64,000 nucleotides of DNA from Acidimicrobiia bacterium (lineage in GTDB: Bacteria; Actinomycetota; Acidimicrobiia; Spongiisociales; UBA11373). The notes beneath the pieces are model-generated. The model had not been told where the DNA came from, searched no databases, and worked only from the letters and a program-made list of their open reading frames with translations. Every line of letters begins with the position of its first letter. Position 1 is the stretch's first letter. This document shows positions 55,144 to 63,053 of this stretch, piece after piece. The position numbers and the translations under genes are program-made. The stretch is taken from positions 178,259 to 242,258 of the forward strand of contig JBBDMM010000012.1 in assembly GCA_040878325.1 (NCBI GenBank). Direction: 5' to 3'.

Positions 55144-55698
55144 CTAACCGGCCGGTGGCCGGTCCGTCAGGCCAGCGAGGAACGCCTTCGTCTGCCCGGC
55201 CGTACGCAACCGGACCACCTGCAGATGATCCCAAGTGCCGTCGACGAGCCGTCCCTCATACTTCTCCCTGGTCCCCTCGAACCGGGTCCACGCCCACACG
55301 ATGATGTTCTTGTAGGGATCGCGGCTGTAGAGGTTAGTCCACGGCTCGCGGTTGCCGTTCCACAGCTCCTCGCGCGTGGCCACCCGGCGCAGGGTTCGGC
55401 CGACCACCCGGCGCATGACCACCGGGCGGGAGGGGTCGAGCCAGACCACCGCGTCGGCCCGGGGCCACACGATGTCGGCCACGCCGTGACTGGTGTAGTT
55501 ACCGTCGACCACCCACCGGTCACCGGCTACCAGCCGTGCGACCTCCTCACGGAATTCAGGGTCGGGCTTCTGCTGCCAGCCAGGCAGATGGAACAGTGAG
55601 TCCAGTTCCACGTAGGTCAGGCCGAGCGCGTCCGCGACGGCGCGCGCCACCGTCGTCTTCCCCGACCCGCTCGAACCGATCACCGAAATGCGCTCCAC
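55144..55698 (-). CDS. P-loop nucleotide kinase-like (topology-modulation/AAA) protein
   Basis: A 184-residue ATPase with Walker A GSSGSGKTTVARAVADALGL and LDSLFHLPGWQQKPDPEF, WVVDGNYT, and VVWLDPSRPVVMRRVVGRTLRR. This is the adenylate kinase-like family often called DNA topology modulation protein FlaR-like. Substrate not known. Confidence 0.82.
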   Translation of the reverse strand: MERISVIGSSGSGKTTVARAVADALGLTYVELDSLFHLPGWQQKPDPEFREEVARLVAGDRWVVDGNYTSHGVADIVWPRADAVVWLDPSRPVVMRRVVGRTLRRVATREELWNGNREPWTNLYSRDPYKNIIVWAWTRFEGTREKYEGRLVDGTWDHLQVVRLRTAGQTKAFLAGLTDRPPAG

Positions 55699-55743
55699 TG
55701 GCCACCATCGAGAGGGGGCGGAAGGGTAATGCCCGCCCCGGGC

Positions 55744-56895
55744 TCAGTCCCGGCTGGGTAATCGGCCGGCTCTTTCAAGGACATGGTCGGGTAGTCGGGT
55801 CTTGCCTTCATGGACCATCGTGTGGTGGTGAGCACACAGCAGGCAGAGGTTCTCCGTCTTGGTGTCGCCACCGTGGAGCCAATGGACCACATGATGAGCG
55901 TCGCAATAGCGTGGCCGGGACTGGCATCCAGGGATCACACAACCCTGGTCCCGGGCGTTGAGAGCGACACGGATCCACGGGGGGATCACCCGGGTGGTCC
56001 GCCCCACATCCAACGGCATCCCGTCGGGATCGACCACCAGGCGGGTGATCGCCGCGTCGCAGGCGATCCGACGCAGCGTCTCGGGACTGATCACCCCACA
56101 ATCCTCGAGATGGCCTCCCCCGCTGAGACCCTGAAGCGCCGCCAACGGAGCCACCACCGTCACCTGGGGACGGAAACCACCTGAGATCGGAGAATCGCCG
56201 TCGGCGAGATGATCCGCACACAACTGAGTCAACGCATCGGCGCGGCGCTGACCCGGAGACCTGGTGTCAGTGGGGTCGAGCTGTTGGGGATCGGCGATCG
56301 ACCGCAACGCAGTGAGCACCGTCTCGCCCGCCACCGGATCCAACTGACCATCCACCCGCACCAACCCATCCAACATCGGCGACACATTCAGAAACCGCCG
56401 CTGCCGCAAATGCTCCGCATCGGCTTCGGCGGCGTCGAGATCAGCGTTCTGACGCCACAGATCCACTCCCTCCCGGAACTCCGCCATCGACAAACCCGAA
56501 AACGAATCCACCAGGACCTGCTCCGCCTCGGCGAAGAGCACCGGGTTGGCTTCCCGGGCCGCAGCCAACAACCGCACCCGCGGCTCATCCAACTCACCAC
56601 GACCAAACGCCCCCCGCACCACCGGCATCTCCGCCAAAGACCGCGCCAAAGAAATCCACCGCTGCGCCATCCCCACCGAAACCCCCAACCGATCCACCAA
56701 CAGATTCAACGGCGCCAAATACCCCGCCTCGGCATACGCCCCGGAGGCCACCAGCTCACCAATCCAGGCAAGCCGCTCAGCCTCCGCCCGGACCACCCGC
56801 CCATGAGCCCCCACCAGCCCACCGACAGGAGCACCCCACAGCGAGAAACCTTCACCTTCGAAATCGGCAAGCGGCCGATCCGCAGTCGTCGTCAT
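55744..56895 (-). CDS. DUF222/HNH endonuclease protein (REP13E12-like)
   Basis: A 383-residue protein with an N-terminal DUF222 helical domain (QRWISLARSLAEMPVVRGAF) and a C-terminal HNH nuclease: VIPGCQSRPRYCDAHHVVHW then TENLCLLCAHHHTMVHEG. Such genes are numerous and mobile in actinobacteria (mycobacterial REP13E12 elements). The 5' half uses many TTG, GGG and GGT codons, unlike the C-rich third positions of neighbours, a hint of separate ancestry. Confidence 0.9.
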   Translation of the reverse strand: MTTTADRPLADFEGEGFSLWGAPVGGLVGAHGRVVRAEAERLAWIGELVASGAYAEAGYLAPLNLLVDRLGVSVGMAQRWISLARSLAEMPVVRGAFGRGELDEPRVRLLAAAREANPVLFAEAEQVLVDSFSGLSMAEFREGVDLWRQNADLDAAEADAEHLRQRRFLNVSPMLDGLVRVDGQLDPVAGETVLTALRSIADPQQLDPTDTRSPGQRRADALTQLCADHLADGDSPISGGFRPQVTVVAPLAALQGLSGGGHLEDCGVISPETLRRIACDAAITRLVVDPDGMPLDVGRTTRVIPPWIRVALNARDQGCVIPGCQSRPRYCDAHHVVHWLHGGDTKTENLCLLCAHHHTMVHEGKTRLPDHVLERAGRLPSRD

Positions 56896-56995
56896 TCAGA
56901 CAAGGTACGACCCATGTGTGACACAAAACGATGAATGGGAACGCCACCGCCGCCGTCCGAAGGTCTTCTAGCCACTCCGACCTCCTAGCCTCGAA

Positions 56996-57622
56996 GTGGT
57001 GCGGTACTACCTGGGCACCAAGGACGATCTGAAGCTCGGCGACCTCGTCGAGCCTGATCTTTCCCCAGAAATCGGCCACGTCTATGTGACCAGCACCTTG
57101 GATGGCGCATCCTGGCAAGGTGAGCTGGCACCCGGCGACGGTCCCGGCAGGATCTACGAGGTAGAGCCGACCGGGCGCCTCGACGAAGCCGCCGATGCGG
57201 CCGCACCTCAGTATCCGGTTGCGACGAAGTGGTTCCGCACTCAGGACCCGCTGCGGGTCACTGGCGAATGCACAAACTCGAAGGGGCGGCCACGGCGGTT
57301 GTACCACGGTACGAAGGCTGACCTGAAGGTCGGCGACCTGATCGAACCCGGCTACGCCCCCAACTTTGGCGAAAAGGATCGGGTGACGAAATACGTCTAT
57401 CTGACCGGCACCGTGGATGCGTCCATCTGGGGAGCGGAACTGGCCCTCGCCGACGGACCCGGAAGGGTCTACGTGGTGGAACCGACCGGCCCGATCATGG
57501 ACGACCCCAATCTCACGGACCAGAAGTTCCGGGGCAATCCGACGAAGTCCTACCGCTCCCAGGAATCGCTGCGCGTCATCGGCGAGCACACCGATTGGGA
57601 CGGGAATTGCCCGATGCGGTGA
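56996..57622 (+). CDS. Double-domain Arr-like ADP-ribosyltransferase, frameshifted C-terminus
   Basis: A 208-residue ORF with two tandem rifampin ADP-ribosyltransferase (Arr) domains. Domain 2 (about 98-208) matches Arr closely: LYHGTKADLKVGDLIEPGY, YVYLTGTVDASIWGAELALA, GRVYVVEPTGPIMDDPN, GNPTKSYRSQESLRVIGEHT. Domain 1 (1-92) has YYLGT in place of YxHGT, so its catalytic His is lost. A one-base deletion near 57604-57612, shown by comparison with the copy at 58617-58761, shifts the frame and ends the ORF early. The original frame (AVKAMKDGLERLSQMGVEP) continues to the stop at 57684. Activity on rifamycins untested; start GTG uncertain. Confidence 0.8.
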   Translation: MVRYYLGTKDDLKLGDLVEPDLSPEIGHVYVTSTLDGASWQGELAPGDGPGRIYEVEPTGRLDEAADAAAPQYPVATKWFRTQDPLRVTGECTNSKGRPRRLYHGTKADLKVGDLIEPGYAPNFGEKDRVTKYVYLTGTVDASIWGAELALADGPGRVYVVEPTGPIMDDPNLTDQKFRGNPTKSYRSQESLRVIGEHTDWDGNCPMR

Positions 57623-57717
57623 AAGCCATGAAGGACGGCCTCGAGCGGCTTTCACAAATGGGCGTCGAGCCAATCGACGACTGAACCACAACCCCACGTG
57701 TGTCGTACGATTGTCCG

Positions 57718-58560
57718 ATGCCTAGGCAGATGCTGGCAGCGGTCGGAATCCTGATCGTCGCGGCGGCCTGTTCCGGGAGCGGCACCGAGCCGTCCACGAC
57801 CGCCGCCTCCTCAACGGCGCCGACTGTTACGACGTCGTCGACTACCGCTCCGGTGAACCCACCGCTCCTCGGTTCGGTGAACGAGCCATTTAACCCACAG
57901 ATCCGAGTCGTCGAGGACGCTGTCCTCCGCGTCGACGGGTCTTGCGTGACCGCCGAAACGGGCGACACGGCGATTCTTCTGGTCTTCGATCTCCCGGTCG
58001 AGCCGCCGCCAGGGGGAGGGCGGTACGTGTGGGTGCAAGGCGTCGAGGTCCACTTCGGAGACGTCGTTCCACCTACCCCGACTCAGGTCTTGTCATCTGG
58101 CGCCCGCTACCAATTCCGAGGCATCCCCTTCGATGCAGTCGATGGAGAGCTGGCCGAGCCGATGCCCCCGAGCTGCGTCTACGACGAGCAGCTGATTCTT
58201 CTCGGTGCCCTTGATGCGCCGGTTGGGCACGGGCTGACTACTCGCCCGGTCGAGGTGTTGGAAGGAATTCCAGCGATAGGTATCAACTCGACCACGATCA
58301 CCATCGCCGGGGCTTGTACCACCGTCGGTTCCGGAGAGCATCAGCTGCTCGTCGTCTGGCCGGCGGGAACCGTCTCGCTTCTGGACGACCACACCATCCA
58401 CATGAGCCGCTGGGAGGCACTCACCGAGGTGGTAGTCAGATCAGGCGACACCGTCAGCATCTCTGGTGGTTCCAGCGACGGCACTCCTGACGACCCACCC
58501 CCTGACTGCGAGTACGACGGAACATTCTCCGCCCAGGTCATTCGGCCCGTATCCGAGTAG
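57718..58560 (+). CDS. Exported lipoprotein with two Cys-containing repeats (copy A)
   Basis: A 280-residue lipoprotein of unknown family. Signal peptide with lipobox-like VAAAC, a Thr/Ser/Pro linker (22-50), then two related domains of about 95 residues: RVVEDAVLRVDGSCVTAETGD ... PSCVYDEQLILLGAL, and TITIAGACTTVGSGEHQ ... PDCEYDGTFSAQVI. Each has one Cys at the start (GSC/GAC) and one before YD, so an intradomain disulfide is likely. Nearly identical over its middle to copy B (59070). ATG at 57718. Confidence 0.75.
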   Translation: MPRQMLAAVGILIVAAACSGSGTEPSTTAASSTAPTVTTSSTTAPVNPPLLGSVNEPFNPQIRVVEDAVLRVDGSCVTAETGDTAILLVFDLPVEPPPGGGRYVWVQGVEVHFGDVVPPTPTQVLSSGARYQFRGIPFDAVDGELAEPMPPSCVYDEQLILLGALDAPVGHGLTTRPVEVLEGIPAIGINSTTITIAGACTTVGSGEHQLLVVWPAGTVSLLDDHTIHMSRWEALTEVVVRSGDTVSISGGSSDGTPDDPPPDCEYDGTFSAQVIRPVSE

Positions 58561-58585
58561 GAGGTTCTCGGAGTGCGACCGAGTC

Positions 58586-58618
58586 CTACCCCACCTCTAC
58601 CAGCGCGTCGATGCGATC
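58586..58618 (-). pseudogene. Fragment of thioredoxin-like gene 3' end (first copy)
   Basis: On the minus strand it reads codons for RIDALVEVG and a stop, close to RIDALVAVG-stop of the gene at 59957. Marks the boundary of duplication units 1 and 2. Confidence 0.75.
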
Positions 58619-58761
58619 TGACCGACCAGAAGTTTCGGGGCAACCCGACGAAGTCCTACCGCTCCCAGGAATCGCTGCGCGTCATCGGCGAGCACACCAA
58701 TTGGGAAGGGCATTCCCCCGAAGCGCTAAAAGCCATGAAGAACGGCCTCGAGCGGCTCTAA
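58619..58761 (+). pseudogene. Arr C-terminal fragment (unit 2)
   Basis: Codes for LTDQKFRGNPTKSYRSQESL ... GLERL and a stop: the last 45 or so residues of an Arr domain without N-terminal part or own start. It retains the intact frame (EGHSPEALKAMKNGLERL) that is broken in the full copy upstream. Confidence 0.85.
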
Positions 58762-58883
58762 AAATGGGCGACACCGTCGCGCTCTTTGGTGCGGGGAGCG
58801 ACCGCACTCCCGACGACCCACTCCCTGACTGCGAGTACGACGGGACCTTCGTCGCCGACGTCATTCGGCCCGCATCCGAGTAG
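58762..58883 (+). pseudogene. Lipoprotein C-terminal fragment (unit 2)
   Basis: Codes for GDTVALFGAGSDRTPDD ... CEYDGTFVADVIRPASE-stop, the last 38 residues of the lipoproteins at 57718 and 59070. It is fused directly to the Arr fragment by a deletion of about 0.8 kb, possibly at the short shared GGGCGACA/GGGGACA sequence. Confidence 0.85.
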
Positions 58884-58908
58884 AAGGCCCTCGGAGGGCG
58901 ACCTAGTC

Positions 58909-58941
58909 CTACCCCACCTCTACCAGCGCGTCGATGCGATC
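58909..58941 (-). pseudogene. Fragment of thioredoxin-like gene 3' end (second copy)
   Basis: Same RIDALVEVG-stop fragment as at 58586, marking the boundary of units 2 and 3. Confidence 0.75.
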
Positions 58942-59037
58942 TGACCGACCAGAAGTTACGCGGCAACCCGACGAAAGCCATGAGGGACGGCCTCGAGCGG
59001 CTCTCGCAAATGGGCGTCGAGCCAATCGACGACTGAA
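58942..59037 (+). pseudogene. Arr C-terminal fragment (unit 3)
   Basis: Starts LTDQKLRGNPT and jumps after ACGAA to KAMRDGLERLSQMGVEPIDD-stop: about 100 bases are deleted between two short GAA-containing repeats. No functional product expected. Confidence 0.8.
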
Positions 59038-59069
59038 CCACAATGTCCAACGGGGCGTACGATTGCCCG

Positions 59070-59942
59070 ATGGCTAGGCAGATGCTGGCAGTCGTCGCAA
59101 TCCTGAGCGTCGTCGCGGCTTGTTCCGGAACCGGCGCCGAGCCGTCCACGACCGTCCCCTCCTCGACAGTGCCCACCATTGCCGCCACGACGTCAACGAC
59201 TACCGCTTCGCTGGCAGTCGACCCACCGATGGTCGGTTCGTCGACGCAGGCGGCATTGATCGACACATTCCCTCTCCCGATCCGAGTCGTCGAGGACGCT
59301 GTGCTCCGCGTCGACGGGTCTTGCGTGACCGCCGAAACGGGCGACACGGCGACACTCCTGGTATTCAATCTCCCGCTCGAGCCGCCGACACGGGGGGAAC
59401 GGTACGTGTGGGTGCAGGGAGTCGAACTCCACTTCGAGGACATCGATCCGGCTACCCCGACTCTGGTCTTGTCATCTGGCGCCCGCTACCAATTCCGAGG
59501 GATCCCGTTCGATGCAGTCGATGGAGAGCTGGCCGAGCCGATGCCCTCGAGCTGCGTCTACGACGAGCAGCTGATTCTTCTCGGTGCCCTTGATGCGCCG
59601 GTTGGGCACGGGCTGACTACTCGCCCGGTCGAGGTGTTGGAAGGAATTCCAGCGATAGGTATCAACTCGACCACGATCACCATCGACGGGGCTTGTACCA
59701 CCGTCGGCTCCGGAGAGCGTGAGCTGCTCGTCGTCTGGCCCGCCGGAACGGTCTCATTGCTCGATGACCACACCATCCATATGAGCCGCTGGGAGGCATT
59801 ATTCACCGAGGCAGTGGTCAGATCAGGGGACACCGTCGCGCTCGATGGTTTTGCCAGCGACAGCACTCCTGGCAACCCGCCCCCTGACTGCGAGTACGAC
59901 GGAACATTCTTCGCCGAGGTCATTCGGCCCGTCTCCGAGTAG
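59070..59942 (+). CDS. Exported lipoprotein with two Cys-containing repeats (copy B)
   Basis: A 290-residue paralogue of the lipoprotein at 57718. Lipobox VVAAC, longer Thr-rich linker with a unique insert (VGSSTQAALIDTF), then the same two Cys-containing repeats. DNA from about 59464 to 59750 is nearly identical to copy A, while linkers differ, implying recent duplication or gene conversion. Function unknown. Ends 14 bp before the convergent thioredoxin-like gene. Confidence 0.75.
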   Translation: MARQMLAVVAILSVVAACSGTGAEPSTTVPSSTVPTIAATTSTTTASLAVDPPMVGSSTQAALIDTFPLPIRVVEDAVLRVDGSCVTAETGDTATLLVFNLPLEPPTRGERYVWVQGVELHFEDIDPATPTLVLSSGARYQFRGIPFDAVDGELAEPMPSSCVYDEQLILLGALDAPVGHGLTTRPVEVLEGIPAIGINSTTITIDGACTTVGSGERELLVVWPAGTVSLLDDHTIHMSRWEALFTEAVVRSGDTVALDGFASDSTPGNPPPDCEYDGTFFAEVIRPVSE

Positions 59943-59956
59943 GAGCTCCCGCCCCT

Positions 59957-60562
59957 CTAACCCACCGCCACCAGGGCATCGATGCGTATCCGCAGCTCGG
60001 CTTCGGACAGGGCGCCGAACCACATGTCGACGATCACGTCGTCGCTGGAGATCAGGAAGGTGATCGGCTGGTAGGGCACCAGATAGAGGTCCCATAGGGA
60101 GTCGTCATAGCCCCAGAGAATTCGATCAGGCGAGAACCAATCGCCCACCCGTACCCGTGAAGCCTCCTCCGACGACCTACCGGCAACGGCGAGGAAAGTT
60201 ACCTGACCCTGGTAATCCGATGCGACCGCATCGACGACGGGGAGCTCCCGTCGGCACACGCTTCACCACTCGGCCCAAAACACCATGTAGACGGGCTTCT
60301 GCTCGTCGCTGAGAGTGAACTCGCCACCCTCACCGAGGGCGAGAGTGAAGTCGGGGGCGGCCTCGCCGTCGGGCGCCACCCGGCTGGTGGTGGTCACGGC
60401 TCCCGGCACCGTGGAACCCGAGGCACCGGTCGTTGTGGGAGCCGCAGTGGTGGTCACGCCCCCGGCCGCGGTGGTCTCGGCTGCAGTCGGTTCCGTGCTG
60501 GTGGGGGTGGAACACGCGGCGAACACCAGCGCCACCGCCACCAAACCGGTCACTCGTCGCAT
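59957..60562 (-). CDS. Thioredoxin-fold lipoprotein with in-frame TGA at the active site (candidate selenoprotein)
   Basis: Two abutting ORFs share one frame and together make a 201-residue TlpA-like lipoprotein. The lipobox is VFAAC (Cys17), followed by a Thr-rich linker and EAAPDFTLALGEGGEFTL. The active site reads VYMVFWAEW-TGA-SVCRREL, and the cis-Pro loop YQPITFLIS and a normal C-terminus (RIDALVAVG) follow. TGA (60265-60263) replaces exactly the first Cys of CxxC, and a stem-loop follows it. Selenocysteine insertion (UxxC) is the most attractive reading; a Cys-to-stop mutation or sequence error is the alternative. Neighbouring frameshifts caution against certainty. ATG at 60562. Confidence 0.6.
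60235..60253 (-). promoter_or_regulatory. Candidate bacterial SECIS stem-loop
   Basis: Nine bases after the TGA, CGACGGG pairs perfectly with CCCGTCG around the loop AGCTC. The loop begins 16 bases after the TGA and has a G in its first two positions, which agrees with the bacterial SECIS model as I recall it. The surrounding codons (CRRELPVV) are also normal protein sequence. Confidence 0.45.
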
Positions 60563-60600
60563 GAGAGACCAACGCCGTCCGTGAGCCCGGGGTTCCCCTC

Positions 60601-61409
60601 TCACCCGTGCACTCGCGCCAGGAATTCGCTCAGGTCGCCCGCGAACCGCTCCGGGTGCTCCAGGGTGAGCATGTGGGCGGCGGGGTACTCCACCAGGGTC
60701 GCCCCACCGTTTCGGCGAGGTGGCGACACGAAGCATTCGCGAAGGGCTCGTCGAACTCTCCGATCACCACCAGCACCGGGACCGCCACCTCCCCGAGCCT
60801 CCCCACCGCCGGTGGGGTGAGCACCTGGGGGACGCCCCCCTCCCTTTCGGCGCGGTAGTTGTCGAGGATCCATCCGTGGACCTTCTCCCTGATCGCCGGA
60901 TCGACCCGGTCGGTGGGCTGTCCAGGCCCGTCGCACCAGAAGCGGGTCTCGAAGTCGGAGAGGGCGTCCCACTCTTTCGCCTCCTCCATTCTCTCCGCCT
61001 CCTTCCACAAGGCCTCGTCCTCTTCGACGTCGGGGGGCTGGTAGCCACCGACTCCCCCGGCGACCACCACCAGGCCTTTGAACCGGTCCGGATACTCGAT
61101 GACCGAATCGAGGGCGATCATCCCGCCGCGGGAGGCGCCGACGACCGTGGCCTTGTCCACCCCGATGTGATCGAGCACCGCGACCATGTCGGCGCGGTTG
61201 CTGAACTCGGCGTGCTCCGACTCTGTGCTGCCGAAGCCACGGGTGTCGTAGCGGATCAGGCGATACCGGTCCGACAGTGAGGCCACCAACGGATCCCACA
61301 TCCTCAGGTTGGCGACCCCGGCATGAATGAGGACCACGGCAGGCCCGGCGCCGTCCTCCTCGTAATACAACGATCCACCCGGCACAGATACGAAACCCGA
61401 TTTGCTCAT
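60601..61409 (-). pseudogene. Alpha/beta hydrolase with a one-base frameshift near the C-terminus
   Basis: A 269-residue hydrolase if joined. YYEEDGAGPAVVLIHAG, DTRGFGSTES, nucleophile in VVGASRGGMIALD, acid in VIGEFDEPFA; the catalytic His is in ATLVEYPAAHMLTLEHPERF, which lies in another frame. The two frames meet at a run of four G (plus-strand CCCC at 60702-60705); one more G would restore CRHLAETVGGATLVEY. Either an indel mutation that removes the His-bearing end or a homopolymer sequence error. ATG at 61409. Confidence 0.8.
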
Positions 61410-61458
61410 GCGTTCCTTCGTCGAGAGGTGGGCAAGGTACTACCCCATCCCGACACGA

Positions 61459-62637
61459 TCACGAGAACGCGTTGAAACCGGTGATCGCCTGCCCCAGGAT
61501 CAGCGTGTGGATCTCGTTCGTGCCCTCGTAGGTGTAGACCGACTCGAGGTTGTTCATGTGACGAATGACCGGGTACTCCAGGGTGATCCCGTTGGCGCCG
61601 AGCACGCCGCGCGCCGTCCTCGCCACTTCGAGGGCGTTGCGCACGTTGTCGAGTTTGCCGAAAGAGACCTGCACCGGGTCGAGGCTCCCGTCGTCCTTCT
61701 TCCTCCCGATGTGGAGGGCCACCAGCATCCCCCGATTGACGGCCACCATCATGTCGACCAGTTGCTGCTGGATGAGCTGGAAGGAGCCAATAGGCCGATC
61801 GAACATCACCCGCTCCTTGGCGTAGTCGAGGGCCGACTCGTAGCAGGCCCGCGCCGCCCCCATCACCCCGAAGAGGATCCCGAACCGTGCCTCGTTGAGG
61901 CAGGAGAGCGGGCCTCGCATTCCCTTGACTCCTGGCAGCACCGCGGCATCGGGTAGCCGAACGTCGTCGAGGATCAGCGAAGAGGTGACCGAGGCTCGGA
62001 GCGAGAGCTTCTGGTGGACGTCGACAGTGCTGAAGCCGGGCGTGTCGCGGGGCACCAGGAAGCCGCGGACCCCGTCGTCGGTCTTGGCCCACACCACGGA
62101 CACATCGGCGATGCCCCCGTTGGTGATCCACATCTTGGTGCCGCTGAGCACCCAGTCCCCGCCGTCGCGGCGGGCGTGGGTCCGCATCGCGCTCGGATCG
62201 CTGCCGGCGTCAGGCTCAGTGAGGCCGAAACAGCCGATGGCATCGCCAGCAGCCATCTGCGGCAACCACTGCTCCTTCTGTTCCTCGGACCCATAGGCGT
62301 GGATCGGGAACATCGCCAGCGATCCCTGGACGCTCACGAACGAACGGGCCCCGGAGTCGCCGTACTCGAGCTCGGTGCACGCCAGGCCATAGGCGACCGC
62401 GCTGGTCCCGGCGCATCCGTAACCCTCGAGATGCATGCCGAGCAGGCCGAGGGCACCCATCTCCTTGGCCAGCTCCTTGGGGAAGGTGCCAGCCTCGAAC
62501 CAATCCCCTACCCCGGGAAGGATTCGATCGGAGACGAAATGGCGAACGGTGTCACGAAGGAGGGTCTCCTCGTCGTCGAGGAGGTCGTCGATGCCGAGAA
62601 AGTCCTTCGGATCGGTACCGCCCGCGCTGTTTCCCAT
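61459..62637 (-). CDS. Acyl-CoA dehydrogenase, glutaryl-CoA dehydrogenase-like
   Basis: A 392-residue FAD enzyme. FGLTEPDAGSDPSAMRT and WVLSGTKMWITNGG are the substrate/FAD motifs; FDRPIGSFQLIQQQL, and the catalytic base Glu in YTYEGTNEIHTLILGQAITG. GDSGARSFVSVQGSL fits the glutaryl-CoA dehydrogenase subgroup, but substrate is inferred only. No electron-transfer flavoprotein gene is nearby. Confidence 0.9.
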   Translation of the reverse strand: MGNSAGGTDPKDFLGIDDLLDDEETLLRDTVRHFVSDRILPGVGDWFEAGTFPKELAKEMGALGLLGMHLEGYGCAGTSAVAYGLACTELEYGDSGARSFVSVQGSLAMFPIHAYGSEEQKEQWLPQMAAGDAIGCFGLTEPDAGSDPSAMRTHARRDGGDWVLSGTKMWITNGGIADVSVVWAKTDDGVRGFLVPRDTPGFSTVDVHQKLSLRASVTSSLILDDVRLPDAAVLPGVKGMRGPLSCLNEARFGILFGVMGAARACYESALDYAKERVMFDRPIGSFQLIQQQLVDMMVAVNRGMLVALHIGRKKDDGSLDPVQVSFGKLDNVRNALEVARTARGVLGANGITLEYPVIRHMNNLESVYTYEGTNEIHTLILGQAITGFNAFS

Positions 62638-62672
62638 GCGCTCATTACAGCAGCCGCGGGACCGCCTCGGCC

Positions 62673-62939
62673 TCAGGCAGAGATACGGAGCATCCGCCGG
62701 CGCTCACGCTCGGTGGTGCTGCCCCAGATCCCATACCGCACCCGGGTCTCGAGTGCCCAGTCGAGGCACTCTTCGCGCACCGGGCACCCCCGGCAGATCT
62801 TCACTGCTTTCGCAATGTCGGCCTCGACCGAACTAAAGAAATTCTCGGGGTCGGCGTCACGACAGGCGGCGTAGGCCGCCCAGGGTCGCTCGTCGAGATC
62901 GAGCACCAACAGATCCACGGGAGTGCTGGAAGTTCTCAT
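62673..62939 (-). CDS. WhiB-family iron-sulfur regulator
   Basis: An 88-residue protein with four cluster cysteines (AACRDADPENFF, KICRGCPVREECL), then ALETRVRYGIWGSTTERERRR: the G[VI]WGG-type turn and a basic DNA-contact tail. WhiB proteins bind a 4Fe-4S cluster and work with the housekeeping sigma factor. Closest in layout to WhiB1/WhiB2; subgroup uncertain. Such genes are confined to actinobacteria and their phages. Confidence 0.95.
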   Translation of the reverse strand: MRTSSTPVDLLVLDLDERPWAAYAACRDADPENFFSSVEADIAKAVKICRGCPVREECLDWALETRVRYGIWGSTTERERRRMLRISA

Positions 62940-63053
62940 TTGGCTCTCAGGTATACGGCTTCCATGTCATATGACGACGCTGACGCCTCAATTGGTTCCC
63001 TCACCTTGCCGGAGGACCGTTTACAATCGCGCTCCCGCTCCAATGTGATGGGT

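Larger units (their letters stand above)
57509..59942 (+). repeat. Decayed three-unit tandem duplication (arr 3' part + lipoprotein + 3' tail of the minus-strand gene)
   Basis: Unit 1 (about 57509-58617), unit 2 (58618-58940, internally deleted) and unit 3 (58941-59942). Each begins inside the Arr C-terminal domain (CTGACCGACCAGAAG or equivalent) and carries the lipoprotein gene or its end. The internal boundaries hold CTACCCCACCTCTACCAGCG, the reverse complement of the last codons of the thioredoxin-like gene at 59957. The duplication thus copied the 3' end of that gene as well. Confidence 0.85.

Noticed and set aside
56896..56995. Insertion sequence ends or attachment site next to the DUF222-HNH gene
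   Set aside because: No terminal inverted repeats, target duplication or tRNA fragment visible in the 100-bp gap or at 55699-55743.
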